A stretch of 64,000 bases of DNA from Eucommia ulmoides (taxonomy: Eukaryota; Streptophyta; Magnoliopsida; Garryales; Eucommiaceae), in assembly GCA_016647705.1 (NCBI GenBank), contig CM028335.1, positions 36,500,712 to 36,564,711 of the forward strand. The letters are read 5' to 3'. A model generated the notes under the pieces. The model was given only the letters and a program-made list of their open reading frames with translations, ran no database searches and was not told where the DNA came from. Both the position numbers and the translations under genes were made by a program. Below are positions 12,733 to 25,541 of the stretch, in pieces; position 1 is the stretch's first letter; each line of letters begins with the position of its first letter.

Positions 12733-14485
12733 AATACCCCCAAACTCGGAATTTTGCTAGTCCTCGAGCAAAACACTCACGTAATAAAAGAAAATATAAC
12801 AACTAAAAATAAAAAATAAAAAACACTGAAAACAAATATGTGCAAGTTTTGAGTATCATCTACCGACCAAATGAATTATCCCTCATCGGCCCACAATCCT
12901 GTCGAGTTCAAGCATAAAACACACCATGTGATGTTCTGGAATTTTAACATTTCGATGATAGTAAGTGTCATTCTAGATCCTACTAAAGTGTGTGTGTGTG
13001 TGTGTGTTTAAAACTCAACTATACAATTATCCGTTGATTTGATGGGATTACTCCTCAATATAGTTCATGACTAAAACATTTATGGTATAGGGAATCTATA
13101 AGCCTGACCCAGGTTCCATTCTCTACTAATGTAGGCTCGGAGGTTCATAAAGATCATTAGGGCTTGGTTCGGTTTTTAAAAAATGGCCAAGGATATATTG
13201 GAAATAGAAAATAGGTTAACGTCGTTAACTTGACGATACCCGAGGCACATGCTTGACACTCTCACACTCAAAACCCCACAGATAAGATTTAACAACCCTG
13301 AACAATACAATTAAGACCGACGTACTCACCTGTCAAAAGAAACGGAAATAAAACTATAATTGTATAGTTTGTTTGTTTGTTTTTTTCAAACAACACACCC
13401 CCAAACTTATTTAATTTGTACAATTTGGGGGGTATGTGAAAAATGAACAAAAAACGACAAGTGAGTAGTTGAATACCAAACCAATATAAAGTTCACCCTA
13501 ATCCCAACCGCTCACTTCAAGTAGCATAATGAATGCTAACTTGATTCGCTCAAATTGTGTCTTCAGTTTAGCAATAAAGGACTAGAAGGAATTCAATTGG
13601 CCATGGCGTTGGTTAAGTGTTCAGAATTGAAACAGCATTTAAGCTTCAACAGGGTAACGAAGGGTAATGATATATCATGGTAGGCTTAAAAAATCTCAAG
13701 CGACAAAAACGAATGCCTAAATCATATCTCCTAAACCACCTCGCGTAGGATTTCGCCTCGAATTTCCCCCAAATCAAGTTCTAAAATCCCTATTGTCATG
13801 AACTGGGCTAAAGGATAATTGTTCTCAAATCGATTGGATAATTCTACATTGAGTTTACGTGCACGTGCATTTAGGATCTATAATAATTTTTACTAAAACG
13901 AAACGTCAAGCACACATAAACGAGCTTTACGCTCGACCTCAAAACAACCAAGGACAAACTCATCATCGGGTAATGGCCCAGATAAAGTCAAAATTCAGCA
14001 CATGCACAAAAACTATCCTAAACAGACATGCACACGTAAAACAAAACATAAACTACAACTAAACATATAATACTATACTAACACATCACACCCGACTTAA
14101 ACAGGCAATGATCACAACAACCCTATCAGCAATCCCAATGACAGTTTATAGCATGATAATGAAGACAGGGATTTAGAACACATACTTGGGAGGTAAGAAA
14201 ATATCGCCTCCGAATTAAGTCGGCAGTGACGGATTTAACTTATTCTTATCTTGGGTTGCCTCCCAAGAAGCGCTTGGTTTATTTTCCTTGGCCCAAACCA
14301 TGCCCTCAAGACTAGAAAGATGTTGCAATGAAAGAAACGCAAGAGTACCTGTCGATCTAACATCTTCAAGCACCCTGCAGTAAAATAAAAACAAAACTAC
14401 AAAGAAAAATTATAAACACTAAAAAAAATGCCTAAATTAAAATTAAGTTATTTACTCACAATATTAACAATAATCTAAAACACAA

Positions 14486-14503
14486 TCCCCGGCAATGGCG
14501 CCA
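14486..14503 (-). other. Primer-binding site of element B (tRNA-Asp type)
   Basis: TCCCCGGCAATGGCGCCA on the plus strand, one mismatch to the plant tRNA-Asp 3' end, ending 6 bp before the LTR at 14510. Confidence 0.8.
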
Positions 14504-14509
14504 AAAACT

Positions 14510-15241
14510 TGGTGGCCGCAATTACGCATCGCCACTTTCACCGCATGTATACGGGCCAAGTTTTAGTATAATGGACCTTTCGGTCGGGTATCGTATCCAC
14601 AGGGATTGGTTGAGATTACTATCAACTATCACGATTATCATAACCTAATTTTATCTAGGCGCTTAAAAATTGAATTTAATTAATTAATACTAATACTAAT
14701 ATAACCTAATTTAATTTATACTAATACTAATATTAATATGAGATGTTTTAGGGAAGTAGATTGCCTAGGGATTAACTTCATTTACTTAAATGCGTTTGAT
14801 TTCGTTTTAGTTTACGTTAACGGTGTTCCGCATATCCGACAATCTTGATTCATAAACTCCCTCATCACCTCTCTCAAGCGTAAGACGGGGGAATACACGA
14901 CTTCATGTCAACGAAAAAGTCCCCCTCAATATCTTAACAACTCTAGGTCACGTGAATCTCGCCCCAACGTCATCGATTGCACACTTTCTAACGCCCTCCC
15001 AGGCCATTAGATTGTCATGTTGTGTTTAAACCCAGTCCGAATCCGGGGTTACCTCTCTCGAGTGTCAAATCCCATATTCTCAATATATCTAAATTGGCAT
15101 ATAATCATAGAAAACACAGCAAACACAATCAAAATTATAAAGAACAACCATAAACGAAACACAAACTCAACCAAATCATATTTTTATAAATATATGTTAA
15201 TCCCTAAGATAATCCATGTTTAGCTCATGGCCATAATTGTT
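14510..15241 (-). repeat. Right LTR of element B (5' LTR), truncated
   Basis: It follows the left LTR closely for about 730 bp and then switches abruptly to Copia RNase H coding sequence on the minus strand. Confidence 0.8.
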
Positions 15242-15244
15242 TAT

Positions 15245-16168
15245 ACTCATTGCGGCAAAATCAACATCGGAGTAACTAGTCAACTTGAAGTCACTCCCCC
15301 TAGGATACCATAATCCTAGATCACTTTTCTCTTTCAAATATCAAAAGATCCGCTTAACCGTAGTTAAATGTGATTCTTTAGGACAAAACTAAAATCTAAC
15401 ATACAAGCAAACGCTAAACATAATATTAGGTCTACTAGCAGTAAGATACAACAAGCTACTAATAATAGCTCGATACATTTTCTCATTTAAGTTTTTGCCC
15501 ATATTGTCTTTGTTTATCTTTGTAGATGTTGTTATGGGAGTTTTGCACTCTTGAGCGCCATCCAATCCATATTTTTTAGCAACTCTTTGGTGTATTTGGC
15601 TTGGTTTAGAGATCCCTTCTTTGGTTTCCTTGATTTGCAACCCAAGGAAGAAATTTATTTCTCCCATCATGTTCATTTCAAATTCGACCTACATTATCTT
15701 GGCAAACTCTTGGCAAAAATCATCATTAGTAGATCCGAAAATAATATCATCAACGTAAACTTGTACTAATAGGATATCAGAATCAGTTTGCTTAATAAAT
15801 AGCGTTATGTCACTAAGACCCCTTCAAAAACCATTTTCGATCAAATATCGGGTAAGTCTCTCATACCAAGCTCTTGGAGCTTGTTTGAGCCCATACGAAA
15901 CCTTACAAAGTTCAAACACGTGATCGAAAAATTTGTCACTGTCAAATCTCGGGGGTTGTTCCACATAAACTTCTTCTGCTAGAAAGCCATTCAAGAATGC
16001 ACTATTTACATCCATTTGATATAATTTAAAATTACTTGAACATGCAAACACGAGTAGCAATCTAATAGGTTTTAATATAGCCACAAGAGTATAAGTCTCA
16101 TCATAATCAATTCTCTCTTCTTGATTATAGCCATGTGCTACTAATCTTTCTTTGTTTCTAATTATCAT
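15245..16168 (-). pseudogene. Copia C reverse transcriptase / RNase H remnant
   Basis: Minus-strand frames carry Copia RT signatures: RNKERLVAHGYNQEE, YQMDVNSAFLNG, VYVEQPP, YGLKQAPRAWY in 15824-16168, and GEINFFLGLQIKET plus LLYLTASRPNIMFSV in 15389-15676. At 15245-15300 the start of RNase H (LTSYSDVDFAA) is still readable before the junction with element B. The domain is broken in a few places and its end is missing. Confidence 0.85.
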
Positions 16169-16557
16169 ACCAGTTTCATCCTTTTTTTTACAAAAAATGA
16201 TTTAGTTCCAATTATTGGATGAAAATTCGGTTTAGGAACTGGAGACCATACTTTATTACGCTCAAATTGAACTAATTCTTCTTGCATCGCGGAGATCCAA
16301 GATTTGTTAGTTAATACCTCATTCACATTCTTTGGCTCAATTTGAGATAGAAAAGCAAGATTAATAATATCTCAAAGGGAGGAATGAGTACTTACATCTC
16401 TTTTGAAATTAATAATGATTCTTTTACCGAGTGTCCTGATACTGTCTTTATAGCTCATGATAACGCCAAATCCTCTCCCTTAGGATCCTTTTTTTGAGGT
16501 TCCTTTGTCGTATCATCGCCCTAGTTTTGGTTATTTAAAGTTCTTGTATCATTATCA

Positions 16558-17295
16558 TCATCTAAAACCTTTCTCGACAAAAAATGGATCGAATTCCTCA
16601 AATACAACATGCATAGACTCCTCAACTACCAACGTACATTTATTATAGACTCTGTAAGCTATACTGTTAGTAGCATATCCAAGAAAAATCTCATAATTAG
16701 ATTTAGCATAAAATTTATGTAGATTATCCTTATCATTCAAAATAAAACATTTACAATCCAAAACTTTGAAATAAGATATGTCCAGAGTCTTACCATTCCA
16801 GATCTGGTAAGGGGTTTTGTTAAAACCTCTACGAATAAATACCCAGTTTACCACGTGGCAAGCGGTACTTACTGCTTTGGCCCAGAAATAAGTCGATAAA
16901 TGATTTTCATTTAGCATTGTTCTAGCCATCTGCTAAAGCGTTCTGTTCTTCATTTCCACAACACCATTTTGTTGTGGTGATCTCGGTGCAGAGAAATTGT
17001 GAGCATATCCGTACTCATCACAATAACTTATTATCACATCATTTTTAAACTCTCTGCCTTTATCACTACGAATATTAATAATAGAACATTGCTTCTCATT
17101 TTGAACACGTTTACAAAATTTAGAAAACATATAAGCAACTTCACTCTTCTTAGCGAGAAAAAACTTATAAGTAAGTCTAGAATAATCATTAACAATCACA
17201 AATGCATAATATTTACCTCCTAGACTAGCAATAGAATTTGGACCAAATAAATCAAGATGCAACATTTCAAGACATCTAGATGTGGATGTATGCAT
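16558..17295 (-). pseudogene. Copia C integrase remnant
   Basis: Two neighbouring minus-strand frames contain the integrase core: LHLDLFGP (first Asp), IRSDKGREF (second Asp) and SPQQNGVVEMKNR (Glu region), then the downstream segment YFWAKAV, KTPYQIWNGK and FLGYATNSIAYRVYN. Strong Ty1/Copia integrase match; broken. Confidence 0.85.
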
Positions 17296-17805
17296 CTTTT
17301 TCTTAAATGATGATATAGACTATTTGCCTAATTGACATGCATCACATAATTTATCTTTCACAAATTTCAAATTAAGTAGGCCACGTACGAGAATTTTCTT
17401 AGATAACTTAGATAATAATTCCATACTATCATGCCCAAGTCTTCCATAACCAATTATTTTTAGATAAAGCATTTAGACAAGATAAATTTTGAGAAGTAAA
17501 ATCATCAAATGAACACGTATAAACATTCTCAAAACGTGATGTAATAAGTAAAATACTACTATCATACCCATTCTTAATTATGCTTCTATCATGATCAAAC
17601 ACAACATTATAACTTTGTCACATAGTTAACTTATACTAAGTAATTTATGTTTAAGACCATCAACTAGTAAAACATCTTTAATAGTAGTAATATCATTACT
17701 GATAGTACCTATACCGATAATTTTACCCTTAGAGTTGTCTCTAAATATCACATGACCTCCATCTTTAGGTGTCAAAGATGTAAATTTTGATTTATCTCCC
17801 GTTAT

Positions 17806-18388
17806 TAGGGATGGTCATGGGTTTGGGGGCCCGCCCAGCCCGAACGGCCCGGCCCTATTTTTTTAGGGCTTGGACTTAGAGTTTAAGCCCACGGGCCGGG
17901 CCAGGGCCTAGGTATTAGGGCCCGATCAAAATTAGGGTCGGGCTTGGGCAAGATTAAAAATTTTTAGGGCCGGCCCGGCCCGGCCCGAAGGATATTTAAA
18001 AAAATAATAAAAAAATATATATACACGTTATAATACAACCATAATATTTGAAATATTAATTTTATTTAAAAATTGTAATTTTAATATTTCTTGTTGGTTT
18101 AGTTTGTTTGGAATATTGATTTACCTTTAAAAATTGTAATTTTAATATTTTTTATTAGTTTGGTGTTAAATTTTTTGTATTTATTTTTTAAATTTAAAAA
18201 AAAAAAAATAGGGCTGGGGGCCCGTGGGCTGGGCTTTGTGCTTAAAATTTTCTTATAGGGCCGGGCTTGGGCATAGAATTAAGGCCCGATCACCGGGCCG
18301 GGCCGGGCTAGGGCCCAACATTTTTTTTGTAATACACTAGTCTAAGCCCGGCCCGAACCCGGCCCAGCCCGGCCCATGACCATCCCTA
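17806..18388. mobile_element. hAT-type MITE with GC-rich ends
   Basis: TIRs TAGGGATGGTCATGGG / CCCATGACCATCCCTA and a perfect 8-bp TSD CCCGTTAT (17798-17805, 18389-18396) identify a hAT-superfamily MITE of 583 bp. The arms are rich in GGGCCGGGC-type blocks that can pair, while the centre is AT-rich. No transposase. It lies in the gag-integrase interval of Copia C. Confidence 0.92.
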
Positions 18389-18686
18389 CCCGTTATGTGC
18401 CGAGAACAACCACTATCCAGGAACCATTTGTCTTTGCCTATTGATACTTTCAGAATAACCTGGAAGGAGTATCTCAAATAGTTCCTAAGTGATACCCAGT
18501 CTACGTGGGTCCGATCTTGTTAGTCGGGATAATTTTAGTTCTTTTTTTAACCCAAACTTGTCTGCAGTTAGATATTTTAGAAAAACATCTATGAATAGTA
18601 TAACCCATAAAATTACATTTAAAACATATAACAAGATCCGTAGCTTCAGAAAAGAATTTATGAAAACATTTTTTCTTAAGATTTTT

Positions 18687-20030
18687 CTAAAACCCAATGC
18701 CGACTTTATCAAAGATACCTCGTGAACTTCCCAAAAGCATTTTCAAATTATTCTCACCGCTGGTGAATTTAAGAACTATTGAATGTAAATCTAACATTTT
18801 GGATTTCAATTCAAAGTTTTTAGATTCATAATTCATCACTTGCGTGTTTAATGTGTTAATAGTACTTTGAAGGGTATTAATTTTAGAACATTGGATTTTA
18901 TAATCATGAGTAAGTTCTTGATAAATATCAAATAAATCATCAAAATCTAGAAGACAAGAACTTGAACATTTAGGTACCTCATCACCAGTGGCCATCAAAG
19001 CAAGCATGAATGATCCTTCACATCTTCATTTTTCCATTCTACTCAATTCAAAATCATCCCATGTAGCTTTCATCAATTTCTTCTTGTTGTTCTTTCATTT
19101 CTTCTTCTCTTTTCTTTTCTTCTCTTTTTCATTGTCTTTCTTTGGTTCAAAGCAATCGATTTGGAAGCATCCAGTCTTGTGACAGTTGTAACATTCCATG
19201 TTTGTCATGTTGAAATTTTTCTTTCCCCAAAATGTTCATCGAGTCATCCTTCTCAAATTCTTTGTGAGAAGCGCCACATCTCTTTCTTGCTCACTGTCAA
19301 GACTTACATCATCACTGTCATCATCTTCCTCCTGTTTCTGAACCTTCAATGCTGATGATTTCTTTCTTATATTCCCCGCATCGTCCTCATATCCTTGAAT
19401 TGTTGTCTCATGTGTCATTAGGTTGCCAATCAGGTCACCAATTTCATACTTTGCAAGATCCTTTGCTTCCCCAATCGCAGTCACCTTCGGTTCCTACACT
19501 TTAGTTAATGATCTCAAGATCTTTTGAACTTTGTCCTCCATAGTGTAGGGATTTTCGAGTTAATTCAAATGGTTGCAGATATTGTTGAATCTTGTGTACA
19601 TCTCTTGAATCAATTCTGCCTCACCCATTCTGAATAATTCGAATTGATGAGTTAGAGCGTTGATTTTTTACTGTTTCACCTGACTAGTCCCTTCGTGGGT
19701 GATTTGCAATTTATCCTATATTTCTTCTGTTGATGCACAGTTTAAGACCTTGGAATATTCATTAGCATCTAAAGAGAAAAACAAAATGTTAATACCTTGA
19801 GAATTAATATAAAGCTTTTGTTTGTCAGAAGTGGTCAGTTGCTCTTTCTTCTTGGCAACTCCATTTTCAATGAGGACAAACAAAACATCCTCAATCGCTA
19901 GCCACACATCATAATTTGTGGCCTGAAGAAATTCAATCATTTTGTCCTTCCAGAACGCATAATTTTCACCTGTAAAAAAAGGTGATTGGTGCATAGACTG
20001 CCCCTCACCTAATGTGTCTATCGGGTGCAC
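18687..20030 (-). pseudogene. Copia C gag remnant
   Basis: Minus-strand frames at 19716-20030, 19236-19484 and 18687-19007 form a fragmented Copia gag. The N-terminal frame carries the typical PFFTGENYAFWKDKM, placed about 50 bp after the PBS. Downstream are acidic and coiled-coil-like segments. Broken in several places. Confidence 0.8.
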
Positions 20031-20068
20031 TATGTGATCTTTGCTAGCTAGTATATCAAACTAAACCA

Positions 20069-20080
20069 GCTCTGATACCA
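20069..20080 (-). other. Primer-binding site of Copia C (initiator Met type)
   Basis: GCTCTGATACCA on the plus strand is the complement of TGGTATCAGAGC, the standard initiator tRNA-Met PBS, 2 bp from the LTR. Confidence 0.85.
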
Positions 20081-20082
20081 AT

Positions 20083-21876
20083 TATTGGTCCGATGAACTA
20101 CCCAAGAAGGGGTGTGAATTGGGTAGTTATAAAAATTTAAACAAATTTCTTATCTTTCAAAACTTAAATAATCAATTTATCTTAAATCAATTATTATCTT
20201 TATAATGCAGTGGATAAGTGTTCAAATCTAGGTGCACACCCAAACAACAGAATATAAATAACATAAATCAATGCAATACACAAGAATATATCCTGGTTCA
20301 CCAAGCTGCTCTTAGCTAATCCAGTCCTCCAAGCCCTACCAAGATTCGCACCCACTAAAACCCAGATTTCTTTAAAGGTAGGAACCAAACCCACAAAATA
20401 ATTCTTTTCACAAGCTCATAATCAACCTTTACAATTCCCTTTTCATGGGCTAAGGAAGAACCCTATCTTTTTTCAGGCTTAAAACAAACCTAATTCTATT
20501 ACAGGAAGAATCACAACATTATTCTTTTACCAGGCTAAGAATTAAACCTCATAATCACTCTAAGTATCCTTTTCACCAGTAAGGATGGAACCATTAGAAT
20601 TCACTCACATATAATTCTAATCAGGAAGAATCAAGCATAATATTTTTCAAGGAAAAAGAATAGCCTAACCTTTTTATCCACTAGGTAAAGATCAAACCTC
20701 AATCTTTTTCCAGGAAAAGATTGGAACCTAACTACCCTGACTACAAATACCCAATAGTATCTAATCCGCACAAACTCACCAATTACAAAAAATCAATGAG
20801 TTTCTTCCCACTTAGAGCTGCTACTCCCTCAAATTAATTAAACTTAATTAATTTCCCAAAATTACTAGTAATAGAAATTAAATGAGGAATTCAATATCTA
20901 ATTATAATATGTATGGGTAGTACAGAATTTAAGCACGTAATCAGATAATCACATAAATAATTTTAAAAAGATTTTTTATGTTCTTTAAAGTTCAAAAACA
21001 ATTTTACTACCACCTTTAAACCAAGCAAGCAATGATAATATAAATTCACAATAAAGGATAAATAGCTTGGAAAGATCTTACCAGGATAACACCGAAAGAT
21101 TAAAATTAGAATAGCAATACAGCACAGATCGATGACACCAAAATAATAAGTGCTTTAACTCAAGAACTTTACACACAATAATCTCACAATTGATCTCTCG
21201 AATATATCTCAGAATAACAACTCATAAAAAGATCAGGAACTGAACGCTCTTAATTGATGTGATGTATTTTAATCAAAATTCATAGGTCTATTTAAAGAAA
21301 TTTGAAATAGGTCGTCCAACGACTAGTTTTCTCAAGATAGGCCTCTAAAAGAAACCTATAGACCCCATATATTATTACCATTCATTCCTAGTATATTTCA
21401 CTCAAATAAGGCTTTTAAAACATTCAATTTAGTCCCCAAATTATTTCTCAATCACAAATCGTATAGATAATAAGTATCAAATGAACCAAATTAAGAAACT
21501 CTTTAATTTATGTACCATATATATAGGGATATTAAAATAAGTGTATCATATGTTTAATATATCCAAAATATCTCACTTAGATATCCCAAAAATGGCGAGT
21601 TAACGGCTAGTTTTGAATAAAACCTTGAAATCCTTGAAATCCTAACCAAATTGTCAGTTGACCGATCATAAGCCATCAGTCAACTGATTGATTCAGGTTA
21701 TATGCCAAGCTATTTCTCAAACAATGTTCAATTGGTCGATCCTTCAAGGGTCGGTTGACCGATCAATTCAGGATGTGTTTTTAGGAAATTTTTAAGCCCT
21801 GATCGGTCGACCGATCTCCTACGATTGATTGACCGATTGATATCGAGAGTTTCACTTCGATTAATTGGTTGACCAA
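20083..21876 (-). repeat. Right LTR of Copia C (5' LTR), interrupted by element D
   Basis: It starts TATTGGTCCGATG at 20083 and shares blocks with the LTRs at 28093, 37296, 51362 and 55188. At 21877 it breaks off into element D. The remaining LTR end is not found on the far side of element D. Confidence 0.8.
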
Positions 21877-23345
21877 TGGTAGCAATTTATTTCGTCCCTA
21901 CAATACTGCAAATGTACAGGTCAAATTTTAATAGAATAGGAAAAGTAAGGTTGTCGTATCTAAAGGGATTGGTTTAGATCGTCGTTAAGTACTACAATTG
22001 TTGTAACCTAACTTTATTTAGGAATCCAAATTTGAGTTTTTTAAACTAAAATTACTAAAACAAATATAAATACAAAAACAAAATAAAATATGGATTTTCT
22101 ATGCAGAAATGCTATAGGGGCTTGATTTCATCTCGTTATTCCTATATTATCCTATTCAGTAATTATTAGCTAATTTCGTTCATTCGATAATTAAGGTCCC
22201 CATTCTATTGCTCTCTTACTACCTCTCTCGAGCGTCAAGTGAGAGAATATGTAATCACTTCAATACCGATATCCCTATCCTGCATTTAGGTAAAAACATT
22301 TGTTATACCCGACCTCATAGATTATACAAGTTGTAAATATCTCCTAATCTATTAAAACTTATGTTGTGTTTAACCTAAGTCCAAACCCAAGATTATCTCT
22401 CCTGAGTGTCAAATCCCAAGTTCTCAATTCAACCAAAATATCATGTGGGAGCATATTTTGGAAGCATTATAAAGGTAAACACAATTGAATGGAAAACCAA
22501 GTTGGTAAATCTAGAATTTAATCACCTCCCGATTTCACAAAATCCTAAATTCCCAACTCGATTACTTTGGTGTTGATTTCCTCCCACACTCACAACAACT
22601 TAAGTTATGCACTCCCAATTCCAGTTACGAATTCAACCTCTCCCAAGTATAAAATTTGTAACCTAAAATCATCTAACTCATTGGCCACATAAATCAAACA
22701 CATTAGTCCTAGGATATGCATAAAATGAAATTAAATTTAACAATTAACAAAATAATCTAACATGGTTCAAACGAGACTATATCAAGCCCTAGATCTAAAT
22801 TACGAACACAACATAGATAGATCCATAGCTAATCTTCTCAATAAATTCATATATATAAGCATGTTCAACACAAAATTACAAATACAAACTTAAAATAAAA
22901 TATTAAGAAGAGAAAAATGAAGAAAAAATCTAATTGTGGGTTTGAGCTCCAAATCTTCAATTCCAAGTGTAACTAATAGTGTTTTCTTCTTTAATCTCGT
23001 ATTAAAACGCCATCAATCGGTGTTTTCTACCCCAAAATCGCCTCCAATGTTGATCTCCCCTCCCAAAATTGCCTCCCATTGTTTTGAGCTTAAGGTGGTA
23101 TTTATAGGGGGCCAAGACATAGATCTACAACTTCCATGTTTTTAGTTTCTCCAAATTCGGATTGAATCGTTGTCAAAATTGTCCTTAAAGTTACAACATA
23201 TACCCTCATTCTACACCTTTTCTCCCATTTATTTGTATTCCTAAAAAACAGCACAAAAACACATTAAACTAACAAAAATGCTTGAAAACACACAAATATT
23301 TGAATCTAAAAGTACTTGATTTGCAGGCAAATAAACTACTCATCA
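21877..23345 (-). repeat. Left LTR of element D, complete
   Basis: It matches 25542-26493 over the first 950 bp. It ends ACTCATCA, and the next bases (AATACCTCCAAACTC) correspond to the PPT complement of elements A and B. Confidence 0.8.
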
Positions 23346-24070
23346 AATACCTCCAAACTCAAATGTTTGCTTGTCCTCAAGTTAAAGAAAAGGAAAGAGA
23401 ACACAAAACAAATCAAGTAATAAAAAGTTAACAATAAAAATGTGAGTTTTATATTGAATCAAACACCGTGCAATAATCTCCATAACAATAAGATGCTCCA
23501 AGCTTAAATGAAATGCACATATTGAGATTATCTAGAATTTTAACTTTAAGTATCAATCTCAATCTACTCAAGACTCTCGATGTGTAAGTGCATGCACAAT
23601 TACTCTCACCCGACCAAATGAACCCCGAATAGATTTATGTGCTAAGGAGACGACAATGATCTCTAGATAGTGAATTTAAGAACAACCTTAAGCCCAATTT
23701 TTGTGTCACTCTCCACTAATTGTGTAGGTATATATGTCATTGGAGACCAAAAGGATTTTGCGGGTTGTAATGTATGGCTATGGAAAAAGGTAGATGAAAA
23801 TGTCGTGTTTAGGCTCAAATCACCATAGGCATGTATCACAACTCATAGATCTTTCTCGATTTCTGAGAAAAAGTTTCACCGACTTCCCCTTTTTGTCACA
23901 TGTATTCTTTCTATCAATCCCACAATGTATTATTCATGAAACAAACAAAAACACACTTTTGTTTTTTTCAAAACAGGTGAGAACCACACCCCAAACTCAA
24001 ACTCAACATTGTCCCCAATGTTACAGGGAAAACAAGGAGAAAAATGGGATATACACCATTATACTACAAC

Positions 24071-24072
<2 letters not shown>

Positions 24073-24114
<42 letters not shown>
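24073..24114. repeat. (TA)n microsatellite in element D
   Basis: About 20 uninterrupted TA units in the internal region of element D. Confidence 0.95.
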
Positions 24115-24117
<3 letters not shown>

Positions 24118-25029
24118 CAAAATAAACAACTAAAACAAACAAAATGAAACACACAACCCAAACCACTCATGACTTTCCAAATGCTACCCATGCTAGTCGT
24201 TATGCTCAGGCATCCATGCAAACATGGCAATTAGTGATGGGTTTAGGAGATAGAAATACATTTAGTGGGGTGGATGCACAAATGTGAGTAACGAAAGAAT
24301 TAGGTAATAAGGCTCAACAGGTGTAACAAAGGATAAACAATTTTCACTGTTAGCTTCAAACGATCCAAAGAATGCCTAAATCAACTCTTCAATAACACAT
24401 AACCTAATATTTCGCCTCAAATTTCACTCAAATGGGTTCTAGTGTTCACCAGATGTCAAAGCCTACCTACAGCACATAAATGTTTTTCGAGTACCCAAAA
24501 GGCCAAGTGATCGTGATTCATAGTGCTCAAGTGTAACGAGTTAAGAGTGAATTTCAATGAACACAATTCAAGCACACAAAAATCTCAATGCAATACATTT
24601 CAAATGACCTAAGAGAAAATCAAGTGTTTATACTCATCATCAATTTTAAGTCATTTCAACTCAACAAAACTCAAAATTTATTCAAACAACCTAAAGAAAA
24701 GAAACTAAAAACACGGCCACAAGAACACAAGTCATATGAGAAAAAGACACACACATAAGCATTCCCTAACCCAAACTAACATAAGCAAACATATGTCCCA
24801 CCCCTAAACTCAAAGTCAAACATATTTTCAAATTAAGCACAAGGGAATAAGACATCGCCTCCGAGTGTGGTCAGTAGTGATGCTCTAGGTAAGGTGACCG
24901 ATGTGGGTCTTTCTCCCATAGCATGCACCTTTAAGCTCTATTATTTGAAAACTTGGGTTGTCTTCCAAAAAGCGCTAGGTTTAATGTCCTCGAATTGACA
25001 ATGGAGAAGTGCTCATCAAAGAGAGGTTT

Positions 25030-25314
25030 TCACCCATAATATGTGTCATATAACATACCATATGGGTCTTGGTTTAGAACGCCCTCACGCTTGGCGAGAT
25101 ATGGCATTGATCGGCACATACTCTCAACGTGACTCGGCTCCGTCTCATGTTCTTGGTGAGCCTGAATAAACGTTGCTAGAAGCAGTGGAGGACAAGTATG
25201 CCACATCGGATCCTCATAGATGTTATCGTCTTTGATCAGTGGTGGCATCACAATTTGGATCTCAAACGGTAAAGACTCACAATTGTCATCTTGTGATTCT
25301 TCATCGTCGATCAA
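25030..25314 (-). CDS. Conserved unknown ORF of element D
   Basis: A 94-codon ORF on the element's sense strand. It shares PFEIQ, DDNIYEDPMW, LNQDP and YDTYYG with the ORF at 2911-3294 in element A, though the LTRs of the two elements are quite different. Similar flanking non-coding sequence (for example 25430-25490 against 3357-3420) shows that the whole segment is homologous. No known domain is recognised. Confidence 0.5.
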   Translation of the reverse strand: MIDDEESQDDNCESLPFEIQIVMPPLIKDDNIYEDPMWHTCPPLLLATFIQAHQEHETEPSHVESMCRSMPYLAKREGVLNQDPYGMLYDTYYG

Positions 25315-25517
25315 TTCTTATGTTTTCTTCTCATAAACACACCTAAGTTCTTTCTGCTTGTATTCGATTCCTCCTGGTGACTTTCACATGTGGATATGAC
25401 TTGTGTGTCTCTCAGTGCCACCATTTCTGACTCGGCCTCAATATAGATGACAAGTTGACTGATTTGTATCTCGAGGGACTTTACGGTCACAAAATTAACA
25501 ACAACTTAAAACACCAC

Positions 25518-25535
25518 TCCCTGGCAATGACGCCA
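25518..25535 (-). other. Primer-binding site of element D (tRNA-Asp-like)
   Basis: TCCCTGGCAATGACGCCA on the plus strand is a diverged complement of the tRNA-Asp 3' end, placed 6 bp before the LTR at 25542. Confidence 0.7.
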
Positions 25536-25541
25536 AAAATT

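Larger units (their letters stand above)
11307..15241 (-). mobile_element. Athila-like non-autonomous LTR element B
   Basis: Same family as element A. LTRs 11307-12732 and 14510-15241 flank 1.78 kb of internal DNA with a tRNA-Asp PBS at 14486-14503. The internal region matches non-coding parts of element A (for example 12838-12960 against 1475-1575) but lacks the segment with the two ORFs. It lies inside Copia C. The right LTR is cut off at about 15241 and joins Copia RNase H sequence directly, so the right TSD is lost and some Copia sequence was deleted. Confidence 0.85.
9568..21876 (-). mobile_element. Copia element C (SIRE/Maximus-like), broken, with nested inserts
   Basis: Minus-strand Ty1/Copia element: right LTR 20083-21876, Met-type PBS at 20069-20080, gag (about 20030 to 18690), integrase (17295 to 16558), RT (16168 to 15389), an RNase H fragment, then a short 3' region and the left LTR 9568-10821. 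The gag-IN-RT-RH order defines Copia. LTRs over 2 kb and relatedness to locus E, which has an env-like domain, point to SIRE/Maximus. Element B (11307-15241) and a hAT MITE (17806-18388) sit inside; element D truncates the right LTR. The coding region is broken in several places. Confidence 0.85.
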
